A stretch of 64,000 bases of DNA, from NCBI RefSeq assembly GCF_019222765.1, contig NZ_CP078145.1, positions 2,046,001 to 2,110,000 on the forward strand, written 5' to 3'. Of this stretch, positions 53,795-62,555 are shown in pieces. Position numbers and translations under genes: made by a program. Origin of the DNA: Nocardia iowensis (GTDB taxonomy: Bacteria; Actinomycetota; Actinomycetes; Mycobacteriales; Mycobacteriaceae). The first letter of the stretch is position 1, and every line of letters begins with the position of its first letter. The notes below the pieces were generated by a model that saw nothing but the letters and a program-made list of their open reading frames with translations, ran no database searches and was not told the origin of the DNA.

Positions 53795-54583
53795 CTACGC
53801 GGCGAAGGTGATTCGGCTCAGCTGGTTGACGTTGCTCCGGTCGACGATCACCAGCGACGCCGGAGCGGGCCGCAGATTGCCACCGGCAGCCAGCCGCTCC
53901 ATCAGCCGCTGCCAGCGAAAACAGTGCAGTGTGAAGGTCATTCGATTGGACCGCCGCCCGCGTGCGTGCTGACCGGCGCGGGCCACCACGGCCGGGACAT
54001 CGACGAGGACCACGTGCAGTTCCCTGCCGTACTCGGCCGCCCACCGGGAGATCATCCGCCGCGCCCAGCCGAAGGTGGCGCAGTCGTGGATTACCACCGG
54101 CCCGTCGGTATCCCGCAGTGCCGCGCGAATTCCCGCGAAATGCGCGACATGCACGACCGGCCGCCACAGCGTATAGGGCAGCCAATCGAGCCGGTGCCGC
54201 CACCTATTGCGGGCCTGTAGCGAGTCCAGCACCACCGAACCGGCCGGACCGCACGATGGGTCCTCGGACTCGGTGGTCGCGCCGAAGAATCGACGCAGCA
54301 CGGTGCTCTTGCCCGCCCCCGGGATGCCCGCAACGACCAGGGCAGTCATTGCGGGGTACCGCAATTCGTCGATCTTGTGACCCCGCAGATCGTGCACGGC
54401 GTCCGGCGCGAGGACGGGCAGCAGCGACTCGGGGGAGTGCGGTGACAGCGTGTCGAGCGGCGGGTTCACCTCTTCCAGCGTCCTGATGCGCCGCCGTTCC
54501 GGCAACGGGGAAAACCCTGGATTTTCACTGAGATTTCCCTGAAGGGGACTAGCGGATGCGTTCACACACTCCAGCGTCCGCAT
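53795..54583 (-). CDS. P-loop NTPase (AAA family ATPase/kinase-like)
   Basis: A 262-residue protein. Walker A is VVAGIPGAGKST (near residue 87 counting from 54583), followed by VVIHDCATFGWARRMI and a C-terminal HVVLVDVPAVVARAGQHARGR, a kinase-like arrangement (P-loop, Asp, Arg-rich lid). Such proteins phosphorylate small molecules or nucleotides; the substrate is unknown. The N-terminus repeats RTLECVN and RTLEEVN some 37 residues apart, so the start is uncertain: TTG 54601, ATG 54583, GTG 54565 or a later GTG. It follows the XRE-cupin gene by 49 bases. Confidence 0.7.
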   Translation of the reverse strand: MRTLECVNASASPLQGNLSENPGFSPLPERRRIRTLEEVNPPLDTLSPHSPESLLPVLAPDAVHDLRGHKIDELRYPAMTALVVAGIPGAGKSTVLRRFFGATTESEDPSCGPAGSVVLDSLQARNRWRHRLDWLPYTLWRPVVHVAHFAGIRAALRDTDGPVVIHDCATFGWARRMISRWAAEYGRELHVVLVDVPAVVARAGQHARGRRSNRMTFTLHCFRWQRLMERLAAGGNLRPAPASLVIVDRSNVNQLSRITFAA

Positions 54584-54632
54584 CCTGGGCCGATCTGACA
54601 AGGCCGGACAATCCGGACACCTTGAATTGTGA

Positions 54633-55226
54633 TCAGTCCGACCGGCCGCCCCGAGACCGCGCGCGGACGTGCATGCGCTCGCCCTGGCTGCCGAAAAGGC
54701 TGAGAATCTCGACCGGACCGCGCCCGGTACTGCCGAACCAATGTGGTTGGCGGGTATCGAATTCGGCGGCTTCGCCGGGCCCGAGCACGATGTCGTGCTC
54801 GCCCAGCATCATCCGGAGCCGCCCGGACAGGACGTACAACCACTCGAACCCGTCGTGCACGCGCAGATCCGGTTCGGTGCGGTCGGCGGGCAGCACCATC
54901 TTGAAGGCTTGCAGCGGTCCGGGCTGGCGGGTGAGCGGAAACACGGTGATACCGTCGACCTTTCGCGCCGGAGCATGCACCCTCGGGTCCGCGATCTTCG
55001 GTGCCGCGACGAGCTCGTCCAGCGGCACGCCCAGGGCCAGCGCGATCGGCAACAGTAGTTCCAGGCTGGCGCGGCGCTGGCCGGACTCCAGCCTGGACAG
55101 CGTGCTTTTGGAGATCCCGGTCGTCTCCGCCAACGCGGTCAGCGTGATGTCGCGATGCGTGCGCACCGCCTTGAGCCGTGGTCCGATGTCGGCCAGGGCG
55201 GCGGCGATGGTCGGCTGATTCTGCAT
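54633..55226 (-). CDS. XRE-family regulator with cupin domain
   Basis: A 197-residue regulator. The helix-turn-helix domain (about 14-68) contains VRTHRDITLTALAETTGISKSTLSRLESGQRRASL, and a C-terminal cupin barrel (about 95-185) has HDGFEWLYVLSGRLRMMLGEHD and PGEAAEFDTRQPHWFG. The layout is that of PuuR/ClcR-like regulators that sense small metabolites in the barrel. It heads a short unit with the P-loop gene and is divergent from the reductase at 55397. Confidence 0.9.
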   Translation of the reverse strand: MQNQPTIAAALADIGPRLKAVRTHRDITLTALAETTGISKSTLSRLESGQRRASLELLLPIALALGVPLDELVAAPKIADPRVHAPARKVDGITVFPLTRQPGPLQAFKMVLPADRTEPDLRVHDGFEWLYVLSGRLRMMLGEHDIVLGPGEAAEFDTRQPHWFGSTGRGPVEILSLFGSQGERMHVRARSRGGRSD

Positions 55227-55319
55227 CACACCAGTTCACCTCGATTTCCCGGAAACAGCAATATTAGTTGCCATTATCGCGACAGACCCGGCACCCTGGT
55301 CGGCGGAGGTGATCGCCAG

Positions 55320-55396
55320 ATGAGCGAGCGTAGCGAGCGAATAGTGTCACAGGGCGCATCGCGCATGCCGGAGCCGAGCGCCAGCGAGGTGCAGGC
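55320..55396. repeat. interspersed GAGCGAGCGTAGCGAGCG-type element (copy 2)
   Basis: The sequence GATGAGCGAGCGTAGCGAG, then GTGTCACAGGGCGCATCGCG, then GAGCGCCAGCGAGG runs up to the reductase ATG. It has the same ordered pieces as 23200-23288. Read in frame it gives SERSERI, a run often seen as a false N-terminal extension in Nocardia-type annotations. Confidence 0.5.
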
Positions 55397-56320
55397 ATGA
55401 GCGAGATGTACGACGTAGTGATAGTCGGCGGGGGTGCGGCGGGGCTGTCCGCTGCGCTGGTGCTGGCCAGGTCTCGGCGCAAAGTGGCGGTGGTGCGCGG
55501 TGGTGCGCCGCGCAACGCGCCCGCCGAGCACATGCACGGATTCCTTTCCCGGGACGGGATGCCACCCGGCGAGTTGCTCGCGACCGGTGCGGCGGAGGTC
55601 GCCGGATACGGCGGTGAGCTGATCGATGACTTCGTGAGCAGTGCCGAAAAGTCTTATGGGCAGGACGACTTCACGGTTCAGCTGGCCAGCGGGCGCACGC
55701 TCACCGCGCGCCGGGTGCTGATCGCGACCGGACTGCGCGACGAACTGCCCGACCTGCCCGGCCTGCGCGAACGGTGGGGCGCCGACGTGCTGCACTGCCC
55801 GTACTGCCACGGCTACGAGGTACGCGACCAGCCGATCGGTCTGCTCGGTGGCGACGACCCGCGGACGCTGCACGTGGCGTTGCTGTTGCCGCAATGGTCG
55901 GCCGATGTGATCTTGTTCCAGCACACCATGGAGCTCTCCGACACCGACCGCGCCCAGCTCGACGCCCGTGGCGTCCGGGTGGTCGAGGGCGAGGTCGCGC
56001 GATTGGTCGTCGACGGAACGTTGCGTGGCGTGGAGCTGGCCGACGGCCGGGCGGTGCCGCGTTCCGCCATGTTCGTCGCACCCACCTTCGTGCCCAACGC
56101 CGACGTGCTGCACAGCTTGGGGTGCGACTTCGACGAGAAGGGCTGGGTGGTCGTCGACCCCACCGGGCGGACCAGCGTGCCCGGCGTCTGGGCCGCGGGC
56201 AATGTCTCGAGCGCCGCAGCCCAGGTGATCGTCGCCGCGGCCGCGGGTTACAACGCCGCGGTCGCGATCAACGGCGACCTGGTGCTCGAGGCCGCTCAGC
56301 TGCCCGTTTCGGCCGGTTAG
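55397..56320 (+). CDS. thioredoxin reductase-like FAD-dependent oxidoreductase
   Basis: A 307-residue low-molecular-weight disulphide reductase type flavoprotein. The FAD motif is VIVGGGAAGLSAALVLAR (8-25), the redox pair CPYC is at 134-137, and the late FAD contact is GVWAAGNVSSAAAQVIVAAA. The NADPH domain (LLGGDDPRTLHVALLLPQW) lacks the usual GxGxxA, so it may use another electron source or be divergent. No thioredoxin gene is adjacent. An upstream in-frame start inside the repeat element is unlikely. Confidence 0.88.
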   Translation: MSEMYDVVIVGGGAAGLSAALVLARSRRKVAVVRGGAPRNAPAEHMHGFLSRDGMPPGELLATGAAEVAGYGGELIDDFVSSAEKSYGQDDFTVQLASGRTLTARRVLIATGLRDELPDLPGLRERWGADVLHCPYCHGYEVRDQPIGLLGGDDPRTLHVALLLPQWSADVILFQHTMELSDTDRAQLDARGVRVVEGEVARLVVDGTLRGVELADGRAVPRSAMFVAPTFVPNADVLHSLGCDFDEKGWVVVDPTGRTSVPGVWAAGNVSSAAAQVIVAAAAGYNAAVAINGDLVLEAAQLPVSAG

Positions 56321-56410
56321 GGCGGATTTTTCGGGCGGAAAGCGCCGGAAGCTGAGAATTACTTATGGATTCCGGAACCCTTCCACCTGGGACGGTAAGC
56401 TCTGAGACGT

Positions 56411-56460
56411 AAGGCGGAGTGTTCGGTGTCCCTCATCCACCGAAGGCTCCGCCTTTCTTT
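56411..56460 (+). terminator. intrinsic terminator before valS
   Basis: Outer stem AAGGCGGAG (56411-56419) with CTCCGCCTT (56447-56455) and inner stem TTCGGTG/CACCGAA, followed by TCTTTAT. It ends transcription of the reductase gene. Confidence 0.82.
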
Positions 56461-56482
56461 ATGTCCGGCAGTTGGCTCGTAC

Positions 56483-56587
56483 GGAGCGCTTGCGAGGGCG
56501 AATGCCCGAGGCCGCATGGAGCGCTTGCGAGGGCGAATGCCTGAGGCCGCATGGAGCGCTTGCAAGGGCGAATGCCCGAGGCCGCAC
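56483..56587. repeat. three tandem 35-bp repeats upstream of valS
   Basis: Units at 56483-56517, 56518-56552 and 56553-56587 each read GGAGCGCTTGCGAGGGCGAA followed by TGCCCGAGGCCGCAT, differing at one or two positions (CTGAG in unit 2, GCAAGG and a final C in unit 3). They lie between the reductase terminator and the valS promoter. Confidence 0.9.
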
Positions 56588-56615
56588 CCTGCGGAAATCG
56601 GTTGAGACCGGCCAC

Positions 56616-56621
56616 TAGAAT
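56616..56621 (+). promoter_or_regulatory. -10 element (TAGAAT) of a likely leaderless valS mRNA
   Basis: TAGAAT ends six bases before the valS GTG at 56628; the intervening CGTCGG offers no ribosome binding site. It also lies just 28 bases after the third tandem repeat. Confidence 0.5.
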
Positions 56622-56627
56622 CGTCGG

Positions 56628-59303
56628 GTGACCAGCGCAGCCCCTGACAAACCGCGTAATCGTGCCGATGCCCTCCCCAAGAGCTGGAACCCCGGCGAGG
56701 TAGAGGCCTCGATGTACGAGCGCTGGGTAGCCGCTGGCTATTTCGCGGCGGACGCGACCAGCGACAAGCCGCCGTACTCGATCGTGCTGCCGCCGCCGAA
56801 CGTCACCGGCAACCTGCACATGGGCCACGCCCTCGACCACACGATCATGGACGCCCTCACCCGCCGCAAGCGCATGCAGGGCTACGAGGTGTTGTGGCTG
56901 CCCGGCATGGACCACGCGGGCATCGCGACCCAGACGATCGTGGAAAAGCAGCTCGCCGTCGACGGCAAGACCAAAGAAGACTTCGGCCGCGAGCTGTTCA
57001 TCGACAAGGTGTGGGACTGGAAGCGCGAATCCGGCGGCGCCATCCAGTGGCAGATGCGCGCCCTCGGCGACGGCGTCGACTGGAGCCGGGACCGGTTCAC
57101 CATGGACGACGGCCTGTCCCGCGCCGTGCAGACCATCTTCAAGCGGCTCTACGACGCCGGACTGATCTACCGCGCCGAGCGACTGGTCAACTGGTCGCCC
57201 GCGCTGCGCACCGCCATCTCCGACATCGAGGTCAAGTACGAGGACGTCGAAGGCGAGCTCGTCTCGCTGCGGTACGGCTCGCTCGACGACAACGAACCGC
57301 ACGTGATCGTGGCCACCACCCGGGTCGAGACGATGCTCGGCGACACCGCGGTGGCCGTGCACCCGGACGACCCGCGCTACCGGGCGCTGATCGGCAGCAC
57401 CCTGGAGCACCCGATCACCGGTCGGCAGATCCCGATCATCGCCGACGACTACGTGGACCCCGAATTTGGTTCCGGCGCGGTGAAGATCACCCCCGCGCAC
57501 GACCCGAACGACTTCGAGATGGGCCTGCGGCACAACCTGCCGATGCCCAACATCATGGACGAGTACGGCCGGATCATCGACACCGGAACCGAATTCGACG
57601 GCATGGACCGGTTCGAGGCGCGCGTCGCGGTGCGCGAACGGCTGGCCGCCGAGGGCCGGGTGGTCGCCGAGAAGCGGCCCTACCTGCACAGCGTCGGACA
57701 TTCCGAGCGCAGCGGCGAGCCGATCGAGCCGCGGCTGTCCATGCAATGGTGGGTCAAGGTGGACACGCTGGCCAAGGCGGCGGGTGACGCGGTTCGCAAC
57801 GGCGACACCGTGATTCACCCGGCCAGCTCCGAGCCGCGCTGGTTCGACTGGGTCGACAACATGCACGACTGGTGTATCTCCCGGCAGCTGTGGTGGGGCC
57901 ACCGCATCCCGATCTGGTACGGCCCCGAGGGCGAAGTGATCTGCGTAGGCCCCGACGAGACCGCGCCCGAGGGCTACGTGCAGGACCCGGACGTGCTCGA
58001 CACCTGGTTCTCCTCGGGCCTGTGGCCGTTCTCCACCATGGGCTGGCCCGACGCCACTCCTGAACTCGAGAAGTTCTATCCGACAAGCGTTCTCGTCACC
58101 GGCTACGACATCCTGTTCTTCTGGGTGGCCAGGATGATGATGTTCGGCACCTACGTCGCCGACGACCCGGTGCTCGCCGCGGGCAAGGAAGGGCCGCGGG
58201 TTCCGTTCAAGGATGTGTTCCTGCACGGCCTGATTCGCGATCAGTACGGCAAGAAGATGTCGAAGTCGCGCGGCAACGGCATCGACCCGCTGTCCTGGAT
58301 CAACGAATACGGCGCGGACGCACTGCGATTCACCCTCGCCCGCGGTGCGCAGCCCGGCGGCGACCTGTCCGTCGGCGAACAGCACGCGCTCGCCTCGCGC
58401 AGCTTCGTCACGAAGCTGTTCAACGCCACCAAGTTCGCGCTGATGAACGGCGCGCGGACCGGCGAGCTGCCGGATCGCGCGCAGCTCACCGACGCCGACC
58501 GGTGGATCCTGGATCGGCTCGAAGAGGTGCGCGCCGAAGTGGATTCGGCGTTCGACGGCTACGAGTTCGGCAAGGCCTGTGAGGCGCTGTACCACTTCGC
58601 CTGGGACGAACTGTGTGACTGGTACCTGGAATTGACCAAGGTGCAGTTCGCCGAGGAGGGCGCCCGCGCCGAGACCACCCAGGTGGTGCTCGGCACCGTG
58701 CTCGACGCGGTGCTGCGCCTGCTGCACCCGGTCATCCCGTTCGTCACCGAATCGCTCTGGCAGGCGCTGACCGGCGGCGAGTCCCTGGTGATCGCCGCCT
58801 GGCCGCAGTCCTCCGGGGTGCCGACCGATCAGGTGTCGGCCCAACGGATCGCCGACACCCAGCGGTTGATCACCGAGATCCGCCGGTTCCGCGGTGATCA
58901 GGGCCTCGCCGACAAACAGAAGGTGGCGGCCAAGCTCATCGGCCTCGACGTCGCGGGCCTGACCGAACTGCACGACTCGGTCGCGAACCTGGCCCGGCTC
59001 ACCGAGCCCGGCGACGGCTTCGCGGCGACCGCGACGGTGGAGGTCCGGTTGAGCGGCGCCACCGTGACCGTCGAGCTGGACACCTCCGGCGCCGTCGACC
59101 TGGACGCCGAACGCCGCCGACTGGAGAAGGACCTGGCCGCGGCCGAGAAGGAATTGGCGGGCACCACAGCTAAACTCGGCAACGAGGCGTTCCTCGCCAA
59201 GGCGCCGGAGCCGGTGGTCGCGAAGATCAAGGACCGGCAAACGGTCGCCGCCGCCGAAGTGGCACGCATCGGCGCCCGCCTCGCGGAATTGAGCGGCAAA
59301 TGA
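56628..59303 (+). CDS. valS: valyl-tRNA synthetase
   Basis: An 891-residue class I synthetase. The HIGH signature is HMGH (64-67) in [22 protein letters not shown] is at 543-547, and the CP1 editing domain has [19 protein letters not shown]. The C-terminal coiled-coil ([22 protein letters not shown]) is the tRNA-binding arm typical of ValRS. It charges tRNA-Val. GTG start without ribosome binding site. folC overlaps its stop by four bases. Confidence 0.98.
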   Translation: MTSAAPDKPRNRADALPKSWNPGEVEASMYERWVAAGYFAADATSDKPPYSIVLPPPNVTGNLHMGHALDHTIMDALTRRKRMQGYEVLWLPGMDHAGIATQTIVEKQLAVDGKTKEDFGRELFIDKVWDWKRESGGAIQWQMRALGDGVDWSRDRFTMDDGLSRAVQTIFKRLYDAGLIYRAERLVNWSPALRTAISDIEVKYEDVEGELVSLRYGSLDDNEPHVIVATTRVETMLGDTAVAVHPDDPRYRALIGSTLEHPITGRQIPIIADDYVDPEFGSGAVKITPAHDPNDFEMGLRHNLPMPNIMDEYGRIIDTGTEFDGMDRFEARVAVRERLAAEGRVVAEKRPYLHSVGHSERSGEPIEPRLSMQWWVKVDTLAKAAGDAVRNGDTVIHPASSEPRWFDWVDNMHDWCISRQLWWGHRIPIWYGPEGEVICVGPDETAPEGYVQDPDVLDTWFSSGLWPFSTMGWPDATPELEKFYPTSVLVTGYDILFFWVARMMMFGTYVADDPVLAAGKEGPRVPFKDVFLHGLIRDQYGKKMSKSRGNGIDPLSWINEYGADALRFTLARGAQPGGDLSVGEQHALASRSFVTKLFNATKFALMNGARTGELPDRAQLTDADRWILDRLEEVRAEVDSAFDGYEFGKACEALYHFAWDELCDWYLELTKVQFAEEGARAETTQVVLGTVLDAVLRLLHPVIPFVTESLWQALTGGESLVIAAWPQSSGVPTDQVSAQRIADTQRLITEIRRFRGDQGLADKQKVAAKLIGLDVAGLTELHDSVANLARLTEPGDGFAATATVEVRLSGATVTVELDTSGAVDLDAERRRLEKDLAAAEKELAGTTAKLGNEAFLAKAPEPVVAKIKDRQTVAAAEVARIGARLAELSGK

Positions 59304-60769
59304 ACCACGAACCCGAACCGCAGTACGGCGACGACCTCCGGCACCCGGCCGCGGGACCGCGGCTGAGTTCCGGGCCGTCGCCGGTCGAGCTGGCCGAAAT
59401 GGCTTTGGTGGAAGCCGAACTCGATACCCGCTGGCCGGAAACCAAGATCGAGCCCTCGCTCAGCCGGATCGCCACCCTGATGGACCTGCTCGGCTCGCCG
59501 CAGCAGAGCTACCCGGCGATCCATGTTGCGGGCACCAACGGCAAGACCTCGGTGACCAGGATGATCGACGCACTGCTCACCGCACTGCACCGGCGCACCG
59601 GCCGGATCACCAGCCCGCACCTGCAGCTGGCCACCGAGCGGATCAGCATCGACAACGCGCCGATCACGCCCGCCCGGTATGTCGAGACCTACCGCGAACT
59701 GCAGCCGTTCATCGAGATGATCGACACGCAGTCGGCGGCGGCGGGCGGTCCGGCGATGAGCAAGTTCGAGGTGCTTACCGGCATGGCCTTCGCGGCCTTC
59801 GCCGAGGCGCCGGTCGACGTCGCCGTCGTGGAGACCGGCATGGGCGGCACCTGGGACGCGACCAATGTCATCGACGGGCAGGTCGCGGTGATCACCCCGA
59901 TCGGCTTGGACCACACCGACTACCTCGGCACCGATCTCGCCGCCATCGCGGGCGAGAAGGCCGGCATCATCAAACGCGCGCCGGAGAGCCTCATTCCGCG
60001 CGACACCGTCGCGATCATCGCCGAACAGGACCCCGAGGCGATGGAGGTGCTGCTGCGCCGCGCCGTCGAAGTAGACGCGGCGGTGGCGCGCGAAGGCGGC
60101 GAATTCCGGGTGCTGGCCCGGCAGATCGCGATCGGTGGCCAGCAGCTCGAACTGCAGGGCCTCGGCGGGGTATACGACGAGATCTTCCTGCCGCTGCACG
60201 GCGAGCATCAGGCGCGCAACGCGGTGCTCGCCCTCGCGGCGGTCGAGGCGTTCTTCGGCGCCGGTGCCGACCGGCAGCTCGACATCGAGGCCATCCGTGC
60301 GGGTTTCGCGAGCGTGACCAGTCCGGGCCGGCTCGAGCGGATGCGCAGCGCGCCGACCATCTTCATCGACGCCGCGCATAACCCGGCGGGCGCGCAGGCG
60401 CTTGCCTCGACGTTGACCGCGGAGTTCGACTTCCGCAAGCTGGTCGGGGTGGTCGCGGTGCTGGCCGACAAGGACGCGGACGGGATCCTCACCGCGCTCG
60501 AACCGGTGCTCGACGAAATCGTCGTCACCGGCAATGGTTCGCCGCGCGCGATGGACGTCGACATGCTCGCCGATCTCGCGGTACAGCGCTTCGGCGACGA
60601 ACGGGTGATCACCGCGCCGACCCTGCCGGACGCGCTGGAGACCGCCATCGCCATCGCCGAGGAGGTCGGCGAGGCAGGGGAGATGGTGTCCGGTGCCGGG
60701 GTCGTGGTGACCGGCTCGGTGGTGACGGCGGGCGCGACGCGCGCGCTCTTCGGAAAGGACCCAGCGTGA
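59300..60769 (+). CDS. folC: folylpolyglutamate synthase / dihydrofolate synthase
   Basis: A 489-residue Mur-ligase-superfamily enzyme adding glutamate to folates (and to dihydropteroate). The P-loop is GTNGKTS (78-84); [16 protein letters not shown] and [15 protein letters not shown] are FolC signatures; the glutamate-ligase C-terminal domain contains [14 protein letters not shown]. About 40 residues at the N-terminus are unconserved. It overlaps valS (ATGA) and the DUF4233 gene (GTGA), forming one translationally coupled unit. Confidence 0.96.
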   Translation: MNHEPEPQYGDDLRHPAAGPRLSSGPSPVELAEMALVEAELDTRWPETKIEPSLSRIATLMDLLGSPQQSYPAIHVAGTNGKTSVTRMIDALLTALHRRTGRITSPHLQLATERISIDNAPITPARYVETYRELQPFIEMIDTQSAAAGGPAMSKFEVLTGMAFAAFAEAPVDVAVVETGMGGTWDATNVIDGQVAVITPIGLDHTDYLGTDLAAIAGEKAGIIKRAPESLIPRDTVAIIAEQDPEAMEVLLRRAVEVDAAVAREGGEFRVLARQIAIGGQQLELQGLGGVYDEIFLPLHGEHQARNAVLALAAVEAFFGAGADRQLDIEAIRAGFASVTSPGRLERMRSAPTIFIDAAHNPAGAQALASTLTAEFDFRKLVGVVAVLADKDADGILTALEPVLDEIVVTGNGSPRAMDVDMLADLAVQRFGDERVITAPTLPDALETAIAIAEEVGEAGEMVSGAGVVVTGSVVTAGATRALFGKDPA

Positions 60770-61176
60770 ACGACGCCGACAAGCCCGAGGTGCCACCGCC
60801 CGCGACCGATCCATGGAAGGGCTTCCGCGGCGTCATGGCGGGCACGCTGGTGCTCGAGGCGATCGTGGTGCTGCTCGCGCTGCCGGTCGTCGGCTCGGTC
60901 GGTGGCGGGGTGACCTGGGCGTCGGGTACCTACCTGGTGGCGCTGGCCGTGGTGATGTTCCTCGGCGCGGGGTTGCAGCGCAGATCGTGGGCGATGCCGT
61001 TCAACCTGGGACTACAGGTCCTGGTACTGCTCGGCACCTTCATCCACCTGTCCATCGGGATCATCGGGGTGGTATTCGCCGTGGTCTGGGGGTTCATCCT
61101 GGTGCTGCGCGCCGATGTGCGCGGTCGGATGGAGAAGGGCCTGCTGCCGAGTCAGCGCATCCAGCGTTCGTCCTGA
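60766..61176 (+). CDS. DUF4233 membrane protein
   Basis: A 136-residue protein with four membrane segments (about 24-45, 53-72, 80-100 and 103-118), opening with a charged stretch and PWKGFRGVMAGTLVLEAIVVLLALPVV. It corresponds to Rv2446c, always found between folC and ndk in these bacteria. Function unknown. GTG start, four-base overlap with folC. Confidence 0.9.
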   Translation: MNDADKPEVPPPATDPWKGFRGVMAGTLVLEAIVVLLALPVVGSVGGGVTWASGTYLVALAVVMFLGAGLQRRSWAMPFNLGLQVLVLLGTFIHLSIGIIGVVFAVVWGFILVLRADVRGRMEKGLLPSQRIQRSS

Positions 61177-61182
61177 GCGCAT

Positions 61183-61200
61183 GACCCCGCCACCGGGGTC
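61183..61200 (+). terminator. small hairpin after the valS-folC-DUF4233 unit
   Basis: GACCCC (61183-61188) and GGGGTC (61195-61200) with a 6-base loop, seven bases after the stop. There is no T-tract; termination is possible but weakly supported. Confidence 0.4.
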
Positions 61201-61313
61201 GAAAGTGTTGGGGTCGAGGTAATTCCGGTCTGCCCCGCGGCACCGCGGATCCCTACCGTGGCCGCTGATACGACGTCGAACGTGGCGTCGTACGGCTAGC
61301 GGAGGAGCAGTTT

Positions 61314-61586
61314 ATGAAGCGGATAGTGGCGAATAGTGTTGTGGTCGGCGCGATTGCGGTGGGCACGATGATCGGCGCGGGCCAAGCGGCGGCTCAGCAC
61401 GGCTTGCCTCTCGAACCAGCCGTCACCGCCCCTGACGCGGGCGCATCGGCGGCGCCGGTACGCGAGACCGGTACCGGGTCCGCGGAGGGCCTGTCCAAGC
61501 TTGCCACCACCCTGGCGACTCTGTCCGGTAACGCGCCCTGCGGCCCGGGCGGCAAGCCGGCTACGGGCAGCGAAATCGTCTGCTGA
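61314..61586 (+). CDS. small secreted protein, 90 aa
   Basis: A signal peptide (about 1-27, [27 protein letters not shown]) is followed by a short mature chain of about 63 residues with two cysteines (APCGPGG, EIVC at the end), which could form one disulphide. No family recognised. A GGAGGAG ribosome binding site precedes the ATG. An inverted repeat TACGACG/CGTCGTA (61269-61292) lies upstream and may be an operator. A 13-bp hairpin follows. Confidence 0.72.
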   Translation: MKRIVANSVVVGAIAVGTMIGAGQAAAQHGLPLEPAVTAPDAGASAAPVRETGTGSAEGLSKLATTLATLSGNAPCGPGGKPATGSEIVC

Positions 61587-61614
61587 TCCGAAGGCAACCA
61601 TCCGATTCGACGAA

Positions 61615-61648
61615 GGTGCCCCGACACTCCGGTGGGTGTCGGGGCACC
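61615..61648 (+). terminator. hairpin terminator before ndk
   Basis: GGTGCCCCGACAC (61615-61627) and GTGTCGGGGCACC (61636-61648) form a perfect 13-bp stem with an 8-base loop, ending the small secreted protein gene. Confidence 0.75.
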
Positions 61649-61698
61649 GCCGCGTCACGCAGCCAACCGCTGGTTCGGTACCTGCCGGGGGTGCCGGT

Positions 61699-61704
61699 TA
61701 GAGT
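61699..61704 (+). promoter_or_regulatory. -10 element (TAGAGT) of a likely leaderless ndk mRNA
   Basis: TAGAGT lies seven bases before the ndk GTG at 61712; no ribosome binding site is visible in between. Confidence 0.5.
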
Positions 61705-61711
61705 GTGCGCC

Positions 61712-62128
61712 GTGACTGAGCAGACGTTGGTACTCATCAAGCCGGACGGTGTGGCCCGTGGCCTCGTCGGCGAGGTGCTGGTACGAATCGAGCGCAAGGG
61801 CCTGAAGATCGCGGCCCTCGAGCTGAAGCATGTGTCCGAGGACCTGGCCAAGGGCCACTACGCCGAGCACGCCGAGAAGCCGTTCTTCGGCTCCCTGATC
61901 GACTTCATCACCTCCGGCCCGGTCGTCGCGGCCATCCTGGAGGGTCCACGCGCCATCGCGGCATTCCGGCAGATCGCCGGCGGCACCGACCCGGTCGAGA
62001 AGGCCGTGCCAGGCAGCGTTCGCGGAGACTTCGCCTTGGAAACCCAAGAGAACCTGGTACACGGGTCCGATTCGCCCGAATCGGCCAAGCGCGAGATTGC
62101 TCTGTGGTTCCCGGAGTTCTCGGCCTGA
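61712..62128 (+). CDS. ndk: nucleoside diphosphate kinase
   Basis: A 138-residue NDK transferring the gamma phosphate between nucleoside triphosphates and diphosphates through a phosphohistidine. The opening [22 protein letters not shown] is canonical, and the active-site histidine is H117 in ENLVHGSDS. Start is GTG at 61712, fixed by the conserved N-terminus. Order folC-DUF4233-ndk-rne is that of Rv2447c-Rv2444c, with one small secreted gene inserted. Confidence 0.96.
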   Translation: MTEQTLVLIKPDGVARGLVGEVLVRIERKGLKIAALELKHVSEDLAKGHYAEHAEKPFFGSLIDFITSGPVVAAILEGPRAIAAFRQIAGGTDPVEKAVPGSVRGDFALETQENLVHGSDSPESAKREIALWFPEFSA

Positions 62129-62156
62129 AAATAGTTTGCGAGTTGGATAAGGTCGT

Positions 62157-62179
62157 GCGCCGCGGTGAGCCCGCGGCGC
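62157..62179 (+). terminator. hairpin after ndk
   Basis: GCGCCGCGG (62157-62165) and CCGCGGCGC (62171-62179) form a 9-bp GC stem with a 5-base loop 28 bases after the ndk stop. Confidence 0.6.
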
Positions 62180-62555
62180 GCGGTGTGGGATACTGACATC
62201 GGCTGCTTTTGATGCCGACTGTTCGCGCAGGTACGTGGACTATCGGGGCCATCGCAGCCGGATGACACACCGCGGTTCGATGCCGATCATCGCTGCCACG
62301 GACAAACGGCCCGGTTGCTGGGCCCGCTGTTCGCGTCGGCACGCTGGATGAGCGCTCACACCGTGGAGTTCAGCCAACAGCCAGGCGCCGCGTGACCAGT
62401 TAGCTCAACCGACGAACAATTTGGTGATAACCGGACATGCGGGGCGAGACCAGATGACCTTGCGCTGAACGGCGTGAGGCGAACGGACAGTGCCCCCGCG
62501 TCGGCCGCTTCACTCCTTACCGGGAGGGACGCGCCCGGGGGTCCGAGGAGACTTC
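62180..62555 (+). other. long upstream region / leader of rne
   Basis: About 376 bases without a supported gene. It should hold the rne promoter and a long untranslated leader. Candidate GGGATACT near 62186 could be an extended -10. RNase E messages in other bacteria control their own decay through a structured leader, so a long leader here is plausible but unproven. A GAGGAG ribosome binding site lies at 62545-62550. Confidence 0.4.

Noticed and set aside
56483..56587. CRISPR-like array
   Set aside because: The three 35-bp units are directly adjacent with no spacers, and no cas genes are present.
56321..56627. T-box leader before valS
   Set aside because: No specifier loop, T-box sequence or antiterminator was found; the hairpin is an ordinary terminator and the start looks leaderless.
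56433..59240. A 935-codon open frame antisense to valS
   Set aside because: It mirrors the valS codon pattern in GC-rich DNA, has no domain, and valS is unmistakable on the plus strand.
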